Counted from the stretch's first letter, positions 15,909-25,853 are shown. The stretch is 64,000 nt of DNA from Flavobacteriaceae bacterium PS02337 (GCA_029959285.1 JASCOE010000006.1:1-64000); one strand, 5' to 3'. The notes: generated from the letters alone by a model not told the origin. Numbers and translations are program-made.

Positions 15909-17123
15909 ATGAACAATAAAATATTTATTCGTACTATTTTGCTCATTGCAATGGTTTTTCCACTTCTATTTACAGCATGTGCCCAAAAAGAAGAAAAAAA
16001 AACCAGTCAGGAAAAAGCTCAAACCTATACCTGTCCCATGCATCCGCAAATTGTAAAAGATGGCCCCGGCTCATGCCCGATCTGTGGAATGGATCTAGTG
16101 CCCTTCGAAAAAAACAACGCACAGGACTTTCTAACCTTGGGACCTAGCCAACAAGCACTAGCCAATCTGACTACAATAACTGCTGGGGAAAATGAATTTT
16201 CAAATTCTTCCCCTCTCAACGGTCGTTTGGTTACTGATCCTGAGCAAACTATTTACATCTCAAGTCGCGTGGCAGGAAGGATTGAAGAGTTGTATGTAAA
16301 AGAAACGGGGGTTCCGATTAGAAAAGGCCAGCCTTTATACAGAATATATTCAGAGCAGCTTTCAGCCCTTCAGCAGGAGTACCTCCTTGCCACAGCACAG
16401 GCTGCAAGCTTTACTGAGGATAGACGTTTTGCCCAAATAAAGGATGCTGCAAAACAAAAACTGCTATTGTATGGACAGTCTGAAGCCCAGCTTAATGAAT
16501 TATTCAAAAAACAAAAAGCATCGCCTTATGTTGTTTATTACGCGCCAAATTCAGGAATAGTTGCAGAACTTTCCATAACAGAAGGCCAATATATTGCAGA
16601 AGGAGGTTCTATTATGAAACTGGAAGATTACAATCGTTTATGGGTCGAAGCTGATGTCTATCCGGCAGATGCTGGTAAAATTAAAACAGGCCAAAAAGTA
16701 AAAGTCATAGTCTCAGGTTATGAAGATCAGCCCCAAACAATGACGGTAGATTTTATAAATCCTGCCCTGCAGACAAGTAAGCAGATAATACAGCTGCGTG
16801 GTACTATTGCCAATTCAAACAATCAATGGCAGGCAGGTCAGCAGGCGATTGTTTTACTGCCTTCATCAGAGCAAAAAATGAAGTTGACCCTACCTGTTGA
16901 CGCCGTTATCAGAGACGGCAACGGTACACATGTGTGGATTGAAATTGAAAAAGGCAAATATCAGCCTAGAATGGTGGCTATTGGTTCTGAAACCTTCAAT
17001 GAAGTCGAAATTACCAGTGGCTTAAAAAAAGGAGAAATCGTCGTTGCATCTGGCGCCTATCTTTTGTACAGTGAATTTATATTAAAGAAAGGCAAAAACC
17101 CTATGTCAGGAATGAAAATGTAA
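15909..17123 (+). CDS. Second CusB-type periplasmic adaptor with HMBD
   Basis: A 404-residue lipoprotein: signal with lipobox LFTAC (Cys24), HMBD at residues 40-65 (YTCPMHPQI ... CPICGMDLV), then a CusB-like adaptor: RLVTDPEQTIYISSRVAGRIEELYV, hairpin, YNRLWVEADVYPADAGKIKTGQKV (beta barrel), and a membrane-proximal end GLKKGEIVVASGAYLLYSEF. It lacks the Ala/Ser insert of the previous gene and is clearly divergent from it, so they are old paralogues, possibly mixed in one pump as CusB-type pairs. It lies 3 bp after the first adaptor and 18 bp before a DUF3347 gene. Confidence 0.88.
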   Translation: MNNKIFIRTILLIAMVFPLLFTACAQKEEKKTSQEKAQTYTCPMHPQIVKDGPGSCPICGMDLVPFEKNNAQDFLTLGPSQQALANLTTITAGENEFSNSSPLNGRLVTDPEQTIYISSRVAGRIEELYVKETGVPIRKGQPLYRIYSEQLSALQQEYLLATAQAASFTEDRRFAQIKDAAKQKLLLYGQSEAQLNELFKKQKASPYVVYYAPNSGIVAELSITEGQYIAEGGSIMKLEDYNRLWVEADVYPADAGKIKTGQKVKVIVSGYEDQPQTMTVDFINPALQTSKQIIQLRGTIANSNNQWQAGQQAIVLLPSSEQKMKLTLPVDAVIRDGNGTHVWIEIEKGKYQPRMVAIGSETFNEVEITSGLKKGEIVVASGAYLLYSEFILKKGKNPMSGMKM

Positions 17124-17141
17124 TAATCAATCACACAGACA

Positions 17142-17681
17142 ATGAAAAAATTAATCAAAATCGGAATTCCAGTAGCGTCACTCTTCCTGCTTATTGCGTG
17201 CGGTAACGGTGAAAACAATAAGAAAGAGACTCAGCAGAATAATAAAGCCTCTCTCCCAATTTTAAAGGATCCCGTAATCAGGATAAATGATGATATCTTA
17301 AACGCGATATACAGCCACTATGCCCATTTAACAGTAGCCCTTGCCCAAGATAATGTCGCTGAAGCAAAACTGGCGGCCAATGCGATTGAAGCGGGAGCAC
17401 GGGAAATCAACAGCAACAGCAATCTTGCAGCAAGTGCTGCAGCAATCGTTTCAGCTCCCGATATCGATAAGCAGCGAGCTGCTTATTCTAATCTAAGTAA
17501 TGAAATGATCAGCCTGGTAAAAAAAGTAGGAATGGCTGAGGCTGAGCTCTACTTAGAATATTGTCCAATGGCTTTCGACAATAAAGGGGCCGTGTGGATT
17601 AGTTCTACCAAAGAAGTACGCAATCCGTACTTTGGAGAAAAAATGCTCAAGTGCGGCGAGGTGAAAGAAATAATTAAATAA
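17142..17681 (+). CDS. DUF3347 lipoprotein
   Basis: A 179-residue lipoprotein with lipobox LLIAC (Cys20), a short Asn/Lys-rich linker and a DUF3347 domain from about residue 45: helices with AHLTVALAQDNVAEAKLAANAIE, then YCPMAFDNKGAVWIS, NPYFG and a terminal LKCGEVKEIIK. It is more distant from the other three DUF3347 copies than they are from each other (for example AFDNKG instead of YDGGKG). It is the last gene of the tight adaptor cluster; a 180-bp gap with no recognised signal precedes copA. Metal binding is inferred from the conserved Cys-Pro-Met and Cys-Gly motifs. Confidence 0.82.
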   Translation: MKKLIKIGIPVASLFLLIACGNGENNKKETQQNNKASLPILKDPVIRINDDILNAIYSHYAHLTVALAQDNVAEAKLAANAIEAGAREINSNSNLAASAAAIVSAPDIDKQRAAYSNLSNEMISLVKKVGMAEAELYLEYCPMAFDNKGAVWISSTKEVRNPYFGEKMLKCGEVKEIIK

Positions 17682-17861
17682 TTAGAATCTAAGATAGAAG
17701 GTTTTTTATAATTATTTTTTAGTGTTAAACAATTGGTTAAAAATAGCTGATGAAAAAACAAGCCTTTTGAAACAAGCTTAAAATGCATATTAGCTTCAAA
17801 AAAATCACTAACTTTCTATATATTAAAGAAATAACGCATTGAAACTGTAAAAAATAACCTC

Positions 17862-20399
17862 ATGACACACACCTATACAATATCGGGAATGACTTGCGAT
17901 GGATGTCGTACAAAAGTAGAAAAAACGTTAAATGCTGTAGAGGGAATAAAGGCAAAAGTCTCCTTAGATCCTCCATTGGCAACTATTACAATGGAAAATC
18001 ATATTGCGACCGAAGAGCTCCAAGAAGCATTGAATGTGGCTGGAAAGTACACCATTGAAATGACTCAAACCACTCATTCGCACGAAAAAAAAACGGAGAA
18101 ATCATGCTGTAGCACTGCAAAGGATGATGACCACAAACATGATCATAAAACGACAGCCGTACCTCATAATGAAGCGGGTGGAAAATACTATTGCCCGATG
18201 CATTGTGAAGGTGATAAAATGTATGATAAAGCAGGAGATTGTCCTCTATGCGGAATGCATTTGGTACAAGAACCAGCTGCTGCCCAGGTTCAGCAGTATA
18301 CCTGTCCAATGCATCCGGAAGTTATAACCGATTCGCCCGGTTCATGTCCTATTTGTGGAATGGATCTGGTGCCACTGGAGCCAAGTGAAAGTGAAGATCA
18401 AAGAATTTACAAGGATTTGGTTAAGAAAATGAAAATAGCGGTAGTATTTACTGTTCCCATTTTCGCTATAGCTATGATAGAAATGGCTCACAACAATCCT
18501 CTACTACAATTAATGGATGCCTCTAAATGGAACTGGGTACAACTTATTTTATCTCTTCCTGTTGTCTTTTATGCCTGTCGGATATTTTTTGTACGGGCTT
18601 GGAAGTCAATAATTACATGGAACTTAAATATGTTTACCCTTATTGGAATTGGTACAGGAGTAGCATTTTTATTCAGTTTGGCAGGAATGTTTTTTCCAGA
18701 CATTTTCCCAGATGAATTTAAGACCGAACACGGAACAGTGCTGTTATACTTCGAGGCCACAACGGTAATTCTAACTTTGGTTTTGCTAGGACAATTACTC
18801 GAGGCACGAGCACATAGCCAAACCAGTGGTGCTATAAAAGAATTATTAAGACTGGCTCCAACCCAAGCTACTTTGGTAATTGATGGCGGTGATAAAATAA
18901 TCTCAATTCATGATATCAAAAAAGGTGATTTTTTACGGGTAAAACCCGGAGACAAAATTCCTGTAGACGGGAAGATAACGGATGGTGAAAGCACAGTAGA
19001 CGAATCGATGATTACCGGCGAACCAATTCCTGTAGATAAAAAAATAGGTGATATGGTGTCTTCGGGAACTATAAACGGAAACAAATCCTTTATTATGATT
19101 GCCGAAAAAGTTGGTTCTGAAACCTTGCTTTCGCAAATTATACAAATGGTTAATAATGCAAGTCGTTCCAGAGCACCAATTCAGAAACTAGCTGATAGCA
19201 TCGCTAAATATTTTGTACCAATAGTTGTTGTTATCTCGGTTATTACCTTTTTTATTTGGGCAAAATTTGGTCCGGAACCAGCAATGGTTTACGGATTTAT
19301 TAATGCTATTGCAGTATTAATAATTGCTTGCCCTTGTGCATTAGGTTTAGCAACACCTATGTCTGTAATGGTAGGAGTTGGAAAAGGCGCTCAATCGGGA
19401 ATTCTGATAAAAAATGCCGAAGCTTTGGAAAAAATGGACAAAGTAAATGTTCTCATTACGGATAAAACAGGAACAATTACGGAGGGCAAACCTTCGGTAG
19501 AAAAAATCGTAGCGCTGCAATATTCAGAAGATGAACTGCTGCGATACATAGGATCTTTAAATCAGTACAGTGAGCATCCTCTTGCGGAAGCTGTAGTGAA
19601 ATTTGCAAAAGCTAAAAATGTTTCTTTGACCAAAGTAGATGATTTTGAAAACATCGCCGGAAAAGGAGTTATCGGAACTGCTATTGATAAAAAGGTGGCA
19701 TTAGGAAATAAAAAATTAATGGAGCAAGCAGGAGCAACTATTTCTGCCACACTTGAAGAAAAAATTATTGCGGAACAAAAATTAGGAAAAACAGTTTCTT
19801 ATATCGCTGTAGATAAAAATGTAGTGGGATTTGTAACGATAACCGATGCTATAAAACAAACAAGTGCTGCAGCTATAAAAGAATTAATGCGCCAGGGAGT
19901 TGAAGTAATCATGCTTACGGGAGATAATGTAAATACAGCCAAAGCGGTTGCAGACGAATTGCATTTAACCTCTTTTCAGGCAGGTTGTTTACCAGAGGAT
20001 AAATTAAAAGTAATCGAGAAACTTCAAGCCGAAGGAAAAATTGTAGCTATGGCGGGAGATGGAATAAATGATGCGCCAGCTTTGGCCCAATCGGACATTG
20101 GAATTGCGATGGGAACAGGAACAGATGTTGCGATCGAAAGTGCCAAGATTACTTTGGTAAAAGGAGATTTGCAAGGAATTGTAAAAGCAAAAAATCTGAG
20201 CCACGCTGTAATGAGCAACATCAAGCAAAACCTATTCTTTGCTTTTGTATATAATGTCTTGGGCGTACCAGTTGCTGCGGGTGTTTTATATCCGTTTTTC
20301 GGAATATTACTTTCTCCTATGATTGCTGCCTTGGCAATGAGTTTTAGTTCGGTATCTGTTATTGTGAATGCATTGCGATTGAGAAGTTTAAAACTCTAA
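17862..20399 (+). CDS. copA: Copper-exporting P1B-type ATPase CopA with HMA and two HMBDs
   Basis: An 845-residue P1B-type ATPase. N-terminal HMA (GMTCDGC, residues 9-15), a His/Cys-rich linker (71-100), two heavy-metal-binding domains (about 109-135, YYCPMHCEG ... CPLCGM, and 146-171, YTCPMHPEV ... CPICGM), then the pump: membrane Cys-Pro-Cys in [12 protein letters not shown] (about 488), actuator GEPIPVDK, phosphorylation site DKTGT (about 532), SEHPLAEA and hinge [10 protein letters not shown]. It moves Cu(I) or Ag(I) from the cytosol to the periplasm. The first HMBD has MHCEG where others have MHPE. It lies between the DUF3347 lipoprotein and the nuclease-like gene; the next start is 27 bp away. 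Confidence 0.93.
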   Translation: MTHTYTISGMTCDGCRTKVEKTLNAVEGIKAKVSLDPPLATITMENHIATEELQEALNVAGKYTIEMTQTTHSHEKKTEKSCCSTAKDDDHKHDHKTTAVPHNEAGGKYYCPMHCEGDKMYDKAGDCPLCGMHLVQEPAAAQVQQYTCPMHPEVITDSPGSCPICGMDLVPLEPSESEDQRIYKDLVKKMKIAVVFTVPIFAIAMIEMAHNNPLLQLMDASKWNWVQLILSLPVVFYACRIFFVRAWKSIITWNLNMFTLIGIGTGVAFLFSLAGMFFPDIFPDEFKTEHGTVLLYFEATTVILTLVLLGQLLEARAHSQTSGAIKELLRLAPTQATLVIDGGDKIISIHDIKKGDFLRVKPGDKIPVDGKITDGESTVDESMITGEPIPVDKKIGDMVSSGTINGNKSFIMIAEKVGSETLLSQIIQMVNNASRSRAPIQKLADSIAKYFVPIVVVISVITFFIWAKFGPEPAMVYGFINAIAVLIIACPCALGLATPMSVMVGVGKGAQSGILIKNAEALEKMDKVNVLITDKTGTITEGKPSVEKIVALQYSEDELLRYIGSLNQYSEHPLAEAVVKFAKAKNVSLTKVDDFENIAGKGVIGTAIDKKVALGNKKLMEQAGATISATLEEKIIAEQKLGKTVSYIAVDKNVVGFVTITDAIKQTSAAAIKELMRQGVEVIMLTGDNVNTAKAVADELHLTSFQAGCLPEDKLKVIEKLQAEGKIVAMAGDGINDAPALAQSDIGIAMGTGTDVAIESAKITLVKGDLQGIVKAKNLSHAVMSNIKQNLFFAFVYNVLGVPVAAGVLYPFFGILLSPMIAALAMSFSSVSVIVNALRLRSLKL

Positions 20400-20426
20400 A
20401 GAATAAATAATTTACGATACAAACAA

Positions 20427-21671
20427 ATGACCAATCTAGGACAAATTATTCAGCAGTATAAAAACGATAACGAAAGTGTCTATAATACCTGGTTTATAGA
20501 TAACAACCAACGGTTAAAAGCATTTCGGACTATAAGACGCGGTGTTTTACAAGTCATTGACGATATTAAAAACAAGACCTTCCCTAATGATTTTAAAGAA
20601 AGTAGCTTAGAATTTGTTTTGAGCTGCATTGCCGAGCAAAAACAAGTCTTTGCAGGGGTTTCCCATCCGTTTTACTGGAAACCCAAATTACGTATTCCTG
20701 ATATCTATGAGAATCAAAACAATAAATTGGCTTTCGGCCAGTTCCTTGAAAATTGCATCAATGCTAAATCTGAAGAACAGGTTGTAAAAGAAATTATAAA
20801 ACTAGATGAATTAAAAATTAAAGGATTAGGACCTGCTGTTGCCAGTATTTTATATTTCATACATCCAACCTGGTTCCCACCTTTTAATACCGCTATTCTC
20901 AATGGTTTTAATTTTCTTTTTAAAGACAAAAAAAAATTAGGAAGCTGGACAGAATATCTTAAAATTCGAGAAATTTTATTGGAAACTAATAGTTTGCATA
21001 AATCTCAGCTCTCAAATGATTTGGGTGCCATTGCAGGATTATGTTTTGAAATAGGAACTCAGAAAATGCTAATCGGCAATGATGAATATTTAAGCGAGGC
21101 AGAACGTTCAAGATTCGAAAAAAACGTACACAAACGTCAAAAAGAAATACTCGAAGAAAAATTGGAGGAAAATCTTCATAGTGAGATGCAGTACCATTTA
21201 TTAAAAATTGGAGTTTCATTGGGTTTTGATGTCACCCCAGCGAGTAACGACAAAAGCAAATCGTTTGGAGAGCAAAATTTTTCATTTATATCGATAAATA
21301 AATTTCCAGAACTCCCTACAGAGAAGGACACTCAAAATACTATCAAGCTTATTGATGTACTCTGGTTCGAAAAAGGCACAAACAAGATTATAGGTGCCTT
21401 TGAAGTCGAAAAAAGCACTAGTATTTATTCGGGCATACTTCGCTTGTCTGATCTGTATTTTAGTATCTCCAGCGGACAGGAAGTTTTTTACATTATTATT
21501 CCGGATAACCGGGAAAAAGATGTGGTTCTTCAGCTTAATAGACCCGTTATAAAAAACTCAAAAATGAATATCAAATATATCCTGTTTTCTGAATTAAGAA
21601 CTAATTGTGATGCTATCTGCAAATTTGGAACCGACCATTCAATAATGGAAAAAATATCAAAATCAATTTAA
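20427..21671 (+). CDS. Putative nuclease: HhH-like N-terminus and PD-(D/E)XK-like C-terminus
   Basis: A 414-residue soluble protein without a signal peptide. Residues about 125-165 (LDELKIKGLGPAVASILYFI) read like a helix-hairpin-helix DNA-binding element. A charged coiled segment follows (ERSRFEKNVHKRQKEILEEK). The C-terminal part has IDVLWFEKG ... IIGAFEVEKSTSIYSG, the spacing of a PD-(D/E)XK nuclease core (Asp, then Glu-x-Glu/Lys), then a region like those in restriction-type nucleases. I cannot name a family. It follows copA by 27 bp and precedes a DUF2911 gene by 12 bp on the same strand. Its presence in a copper cluster is unexpected; DNA repair or defence are possible. Confidence 0.6.
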   Translation: MTNLGQIIQQYKNDNESVYNTWFIDNNQRLKAFRTIRRGVLQVIDDIKNKTFPNDFKESSLEFVLSCIAEQKQVFAGVSHPFYWKPKLRIPDIYENQNNKLAFGQFLENCINAKSEEQVVKEIIKLDELKIKGLGPAVASILYFIHPTWFPPFNTAILNGFNFLFKDKKKLGSWTEYLKIREILLETNSLHKSQLSNDLGAIAGLCFEIGTQKMLIGNDEYLSEAERSRFEKNVHKRQKEILEEKLEENLHSEMQYHLLKIGVSLGFDVTPASNDKSKSFGEQNFSFISINKFPELPTEKDTQNTIKLIDVLWFEKGTNKIIGAFEVEKSTSIYSGILRLSDLYFSISSGQEVFYIIIPDNREKDVVLQLNRPVIKNSKMNIKYILFSELRTNCDAICKFGTDHSIMEKISKSI

Positions 21672-21683
21672 AATTAAAAAACT

Positions 21684-22556
21684 ATGAAAAAAATAATTCT
21701 ACTAAGTTTCATTATTATAAAATCATTATCAATTTCTGCACAAGAAAAAGTTCAAATTAAACTTACTTCTGCAAGCCCTTCGGCATCATTTCAACAAGAA
21801 ATTGGAAGTTCAACAATAAAAATGTCCTATAGCAGACCCTTAGTAAGAGGGCGAAAAATATTTGGCGAATTAGTCCCTTTTGGTAAACTCTGGCGAACAG
21901 GTGCCAGCGATTGTACGACCATAAGTACTAATGAAGATATCACCTTTGGAAATAACATTTTAAAAGCAGGGACTTATTCTGTATTCTCAATTCCTTTAGA
22001 AAATGAGTGGACAATCATCATCAATAGTGATATTACTTTACATGGCGAAACTGGTTATGATGAGAAAAAAGATGTTATGCGTTTTACCGTTCCCACAGAA
22101 AAAACAATTAATTTCTACGAAACTTTTACCATTGAGTTAAATGACATCAACAGTAGAGGAGAGGGCTTCCTTAAAATAGAATGGGAAAACACGATGGTTA
22201 AAATACCTATGAAAAGCAAAGCTGACAAAGAAATTTTAGCCCTAATTGACAAATATATTATCAGAGAAAAAAGTCAAAATGCTACTTTAATGTTTCAGGC
22301 AGCAAATTATTATTCAGCCACCGGCAGAGCAAACAATCAAGCAGTATCGTGGTTAGCTGAAGCAGAAAAATTAGATCCTGAAAATTTTTATTATCCGACT
22401 TTAAGACAGAAAATCTCTGTAGAACTGAAGGATTATTCCAATGCTATTGAGGCTGCAAAAAAAGCCCTTGCAATTGCAGAACAGAAAAAAATGAAAGGCA
22501 CCGAAAAATTAAAAAACCAGATTGAAGAGTTACAATTATTACTTAAAAGCAAATAA
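21684..22556 (+). CDS. DUF2911 exported protein with TPR-like tail
   Basis: A 290-residue protein with a signal peptide (about 1-19, ISAQ). Residues about 25-170 are DUF2911, with SASFQQEIGSSTIKMSYSRP, RGRKIFGELVPFGKLWRTGA and LKAGTYSVFSIP. The C-terminal 100 residues are helical repeats (FQAANYYSATG, WLAEAEKLDPENFYYP, DYSNAIEAAKKALA) of the TPR type. It is periplasmic or outer-membrane associated with unknown function, and common in Bacteroidota. It lies 12 bp after the nuclease-like gene, so it is likely in the same transcript; there is no evident metal motif. Confidence 0.88.
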   Translation: MKKIILLSFIIIKSLSISAQEKVQIKLTSASPSASFQQEIGSSTIKMSYSRPLVRGRKIFGELVPFGKLWRTGASDCTTISTNEDITFGNNILKAGTYSVFSIPLENEWTIIINSDITLHGETGYDEKKDVMRFTVPTEKTINFYETFTIELNDINSRGEGFLKIEWENTMVKIPMKSKADKEILALIDKYIIREKSQNATLMFQAANYYSATGRANNQAVSWLAEAEKLDPENFYYPTLRQKISVELKDYSNAIEAAKKALAIAEQKKMKGTEKLKNQIEELQLLLKSK

Positions 22557-22620
22557 ATAATAAGCTATTACAATATCACATCGAAAAATACAAGCGCAGA
22601 AAAAATCCCTGCCATATAAG

Positions 22621-22646
22621 CTAATGGTGTATTATAGTACCATTAG
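22621..22646. promoter_or_regulatory. Inverted repeat CTAATGGT-N10-ACCATTAG upstream of the DUF305 gene
   Basis: A perfect 8-bp inverted repeat lies 54 bp before the DUF305 start codon. There is no T tract, so an operator is more likely than a terminator; a bound factor is not known. Confidence 0.35.
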
Positions 22647-22699
22647 GTTGGTTTTGGAAGGAAATTGATTAATCTAAATAACTTTTAAAGAAAAAAATC

Positions 22700-23194
22700 A
22701 TGAAAATGGAACACACAACACAGCAGCATTCAAAAGAGGTAAACTCCAAAATGTACAAAAAATTAGCCGTTATGATCGTACTGTCATTTATTTCTATGTA
22801 CGCACTAATGTATTCAATGGTCGATGTTTTTGCTAATGTCATTCCCAATGTAAATCAATTTTACATGGCAGGATTAATGACTATGCCGATGCTTATAATT
22901 GAGATTGTTGTAATGGGTAGTATGTATATGAATAAAAAGTGGAATATCATATTACTTGCCACAGGCAGTCTTGCCGCAATCATTTTTTTTTCCTGCATCA
23001 GGCAGCAAGCGGCTGTTGATGATAAAGAGTTCTTAAAATCAATGATTCCACACCATGCAGCAGCAATCCTGATGGCCAAAGAGGCTTCTCTTCACGATCC
23101 AGAAATAAGTCAGCTTGCCCAAGACATTATTAAAGCACAAGAAGCTGAAATTGCGCAGATGAAAGCCAAGTTGAATGAAATGAAAAAAAAATAA
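22700..23194 (+). CDS. DUF305 membrane protein of the copper island
   Basis: A 164-residue protein: a short cytosolic start, three membrane segments (LAVMIVLSFISMYALMY, FYMAGLMTMPMLIIEIVVMG and IILLATGSLAAIIFFS), then a DUF305 tail with FLKSMIPHHAAAILMAKEA and a Gln/Glu-rich helix (about 118-160). DUF305 is a ferritin-like helical family often linked to copper or silver genes; its HH and Met residues suggest metal binding. The first ATG at 22700 and the ATG at 22706 are both possible. The oxidase gene follows 28 bp later, so both are probably co-transcribed. Role inferred from context. Confidence 0.85.
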   Translation: MKMEHTTQQHSKEVNSKMYKKLAVMIVLSFISMYALMYSMVDVFANVIPNVNQFYMAGLMTMPMLIIEIVVMGSMYMNKKWNIILLATGSLAAIIFFSCIRQQAAVDDKEFLKSMIPHHAAAILMAKEASLHDPEISQLAQDIIKAQEAEIAQMKAKLNEMKKK

Positions 23195-23222
23195 CAGAAC
23201 AATATTCTATAAAAATAGTAAT

Positions 23223-25733
23223 ATGAAAAATATACTTACAATACTAGTATTTATCATGCTTCCTGTGCTAATTCAGGCTCAGGATATGAAAACAATGGAA
23301 ATGGATAAAAAGCCTGCGAAAGAAGAGTCAAATCTCACTACGTATACTTGTTCAATGCATCCCGAAATTCATGAATCCAAACAGGGAAACTGCCCCAAGT
23401 GCGGTATGAAACTAGTTCCGGAAAAAGCAGACAAGCAGACAAAAACAGCACAAAATAAAGACATATCCTCCAAGCAAACTGAAAAAGGAAATAAGGTAGT
23501 TCAGAACAGTAATAGTAGTACAATTTCACAGAAAAAAGCTGGAGAAAACAATTCGACGCCACGTGTAGTCCGATATGACCTGTATATAAGAGACACAATT
23601 GTAAATTTTACGGGAAAAACAAAAAGGGCCATTGCCGTTAACGGACAAATACCCATGCCTACTTTGACCTTTACAGAAGGGGATATTGCTGAAATCTATG
23701 TTCACAATGAGCTGGATGAAGATACATCTCTGCATTGGCATGGCTTATTCTTACCCAATCAATATGATGGTGTGCCAAATCTAACTCAAATGCCAATTAA
23801 ACCTCATACCACGCATCTATATACTTTCCCTATTATTCAGCATGGCACACACTGGTATCATAGCCATACGGAACTGCAGGAACAGATCGGCATGTACGGT
23901 TCTTTTATTATGAATAAAAGGACAGATGATCCAACTTTTCGCAAAGGAATTGATGATCTGCCATCTGTTCCCATTGTACTGAGTGAATGGACAGATATGA
24001 AACCTGACAATGTACACCGATTGCTGCACAATGCATCGGACTGGTTTGCTATTAAAAAGGGGACTACACAAAGTTATGCAGAAGCCATAAAGCAAGGGTA
24101 TTTTAAGGATAAAATAAAAAATGAATGGAAGCGAATGAATGCCATGGATGTCAGTGATGTCTATTACGATAAATTTTTAATCAATGGAAAAAATGAAAAT
24201 CAGCTTTCCCAATTTAAAGCAGGTGATAAAGTCCGATTACGGGTTTCCAATGGAGGTGCATCAACCTACTTCTGGTTAACCTATGCCGGTGGAAAAATTA
24301 CGGTTGTGGCTAATGATGGAAATGATGTAGAACCCGTTGAGGTCGATCGATTAATTATTGCAGTTTCTGAAACTTATGATATAATTGTAACGGTTCCAGC
24401 TGATAAAACAGCTTATGAGTTTTTGGCAACACCGGAAGACCGAACAAAATCAACCTCCCTTTATATTGGCAGCGGGATTAAGCAATTAGCTGCACCCCTG
24501 CCAAAGCTTAAATATTTTGAAGGAATGAAGATGATGAACGGTATGATGAAGATGAATGGGGATCTTGATGATATGGGCATGAGCATGAGCCTTAATAAAA
24601 TGGATATGAATGTAGTAATGTACCCAGAAATTACAGGTGAAACAAAACCTAAAACCACTGCAAAAATGGAGGGTATGAAAATGGATGCTGAGCAATACAA
24701 TGCAAATGCGCTTTCAGATATTACAACTCTAAATTATGCAATGCTTAAATCGCCAACTAAAACGACTCTACCTGAAAATGCCCCTGTTAAAGAACTAAAA
24801 TTTGAACTTACCGGAAACATGAATCGATACGTCTGGAGTTTGGATAATAAGGTGGTTTCTGAATCTGATAAAATATTAATTAAAAAAGGTGAAAATGTAC
24901 GCATCGTTTTGCATAATAATTCTATGATGCGCCATCCAATGCACTTACATGGACATGATTTCAGAGTCCTTAATGGTCAGGGAGAATACGCACCGTTAAA
25001 AAATGTCATTGATATAATGCCTATGGAAACAGATACGCTGGAATTTAATGCTAATGTAGATGGGGACTGGTTTTTTCACTGCCATATTTTATACCATATG
25101 ATGAGCGGAATGGGAAGGGTTTTTACTTATGAAAATCAACCTGCTAACCCTGAAATACCAAACCCTAAATTAGCACAAAGAAAACTTTTTGCTGACGACA
25201 GAAAATTTCATTTTATGGCAGAAAATGATTTTGCAACCAATGGAAACGATGGTGAAGCAATGTATCAAAGTACGCGCTGGAGTATTGGAACCGAATGGAG
25301 ATTAGGATACAATGACATGCACGGTTATGAAACCGAAACACATATTGGCCGTTATATTGGAAAAATGCAATGGTTAATGCCTTTCATAGGATTTGACTGG
25401 AGGTATCGAAGAATGGGAGAAGATGTACAGGAAAGCAATCTCTTTGGACAAACCAATACTAAAGATAAACGTGCAGTGGTAAGTCTTGGAGTCAATTATA
25501 CGCTTCCTATGCTAATTGTAGCACAGGCTGAAGTTTTCACAGATGGTAAAGTCCGATTACAGTTTGAACGTAAGGATATCCCTGTTTCTAAAAGACTTAG
25601 AATGAATTTAATGTGGAATACAGACAAGGAATATATGGCAGGGTTACGCTATATAGTTACCAGATGGGGTTCTTTATCCTCTCACTATGACAGCGATATG
25701 GGCTTTGGCGCAGGGTTTATTTTAAATTACTAA
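23223..25733 (+). CDS. Multicopper oxidase (CopA/CueO type) with HMBD and CopB-like C-terminus
   Basis: An 836-residue exported protein. Signal peptide (about 1-19), HMBD (about 40-66, YTCSMHPEI ... CPKCGM), a linker, then a three-domain multicopper oxidase with all Cu ligand motifs: HWHG (171-174), HGTHWYHSH (208-215), HPMHLHGHDF (about 570) and HCHILYHMMSGM (about 618). A Met-rich loop (about 432-495, MKMMNGMMKMNG) resembles the Met-rich insert of CueO. From about 652 the sequence changes to beta strands (TRWSIGTEWRLGYND, HIGRYIG, RAVVSLGVNYTL, RLRMNLMWN) ending in GAGFILNY, typical of the CopB outer-membrane barrel family. It therefore appears to fuse CopA and CopB functions: Cu(I) oxidation and outer-membrane placement. 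Confidence 0.87.
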   Translation: MKNILTILVFIMLPVLIQAQDMKTMEMDKKPAKEESNLTTYTCSMHPEIHESKQGNCPKCGMKLVPEKADKQTKTAQNKDISSKQTEKGNKVVQNSNSSTISQKKAGENNSTPRVVRYDLYIRDTIVNFTGKTKRAIAVNGQIPMPTLTFTEGDIAEIYVHNELDEDTSLHWHGLFLPNQYDGVPNLTQMPIKPHTTHLYTFPIIQHGTHWYHSHTELQEQIGMYGSFIMNKRTDDPTFRKGIDDLPSVPIVLSEWTDMKPDNVHRLLHNASDWFAIKKGTTQSYAEAIKQGYFKDKIKNEWKRMNAMDVSDVYYDKFLINGKNENQLSQFKAGDKVRLRVSNGGASTYFWLTYAGGKITVVANDGNDVEPVEVDRLIIAVSETYDIIVTVPADKTAYEFLATPEDRTKSTSLYIGSGIKQLAAPLPKLKYFEGMKMMNGMMKMNGDLDDMGMSMSLNKMDMNVVMYPEITGETKPKTTAKMEGMKMDAEQYNANALSDITTLNYAMLKSPTKTTLPENAPVKELKFELTGNMNRYVWSLDNKVVSESDKILIKKGENVRIVLHNNSMMRHPMHLHGHDFRVLNGQGEYAPLKNVIDIMPMETDTLEFNANVDGDWFFHCHILYHMMSGMGRVFTYENQPANPEIPNPKLAQRKLFADDRKFHFMAENDFATNGNDGEAMYQSTRWSIGTEWRLGYNDMHGYETETHIGRYIGKMQWLMPFIGFDWRYRRMGEDVQESNLFGQTNTKDKRAVVSLGVNYTLPMLIVAQAEVFTDGKVRLQFERKDIPVSKRLRMNLMWNTDKEYMAGLRYIVTRWGSLSSHYDSDMGFGAGFILNY

Positions 25734-25853
25734 TTCACAATATAAAATAGCACTATAACTCATTTAAAACCAAAGAAAAAAAAACAATTCTTTAGAACTA
25801 GAAATACAATAGTGATTTGATAGTTCAACATTTCTAGATACCACATTTAACCC

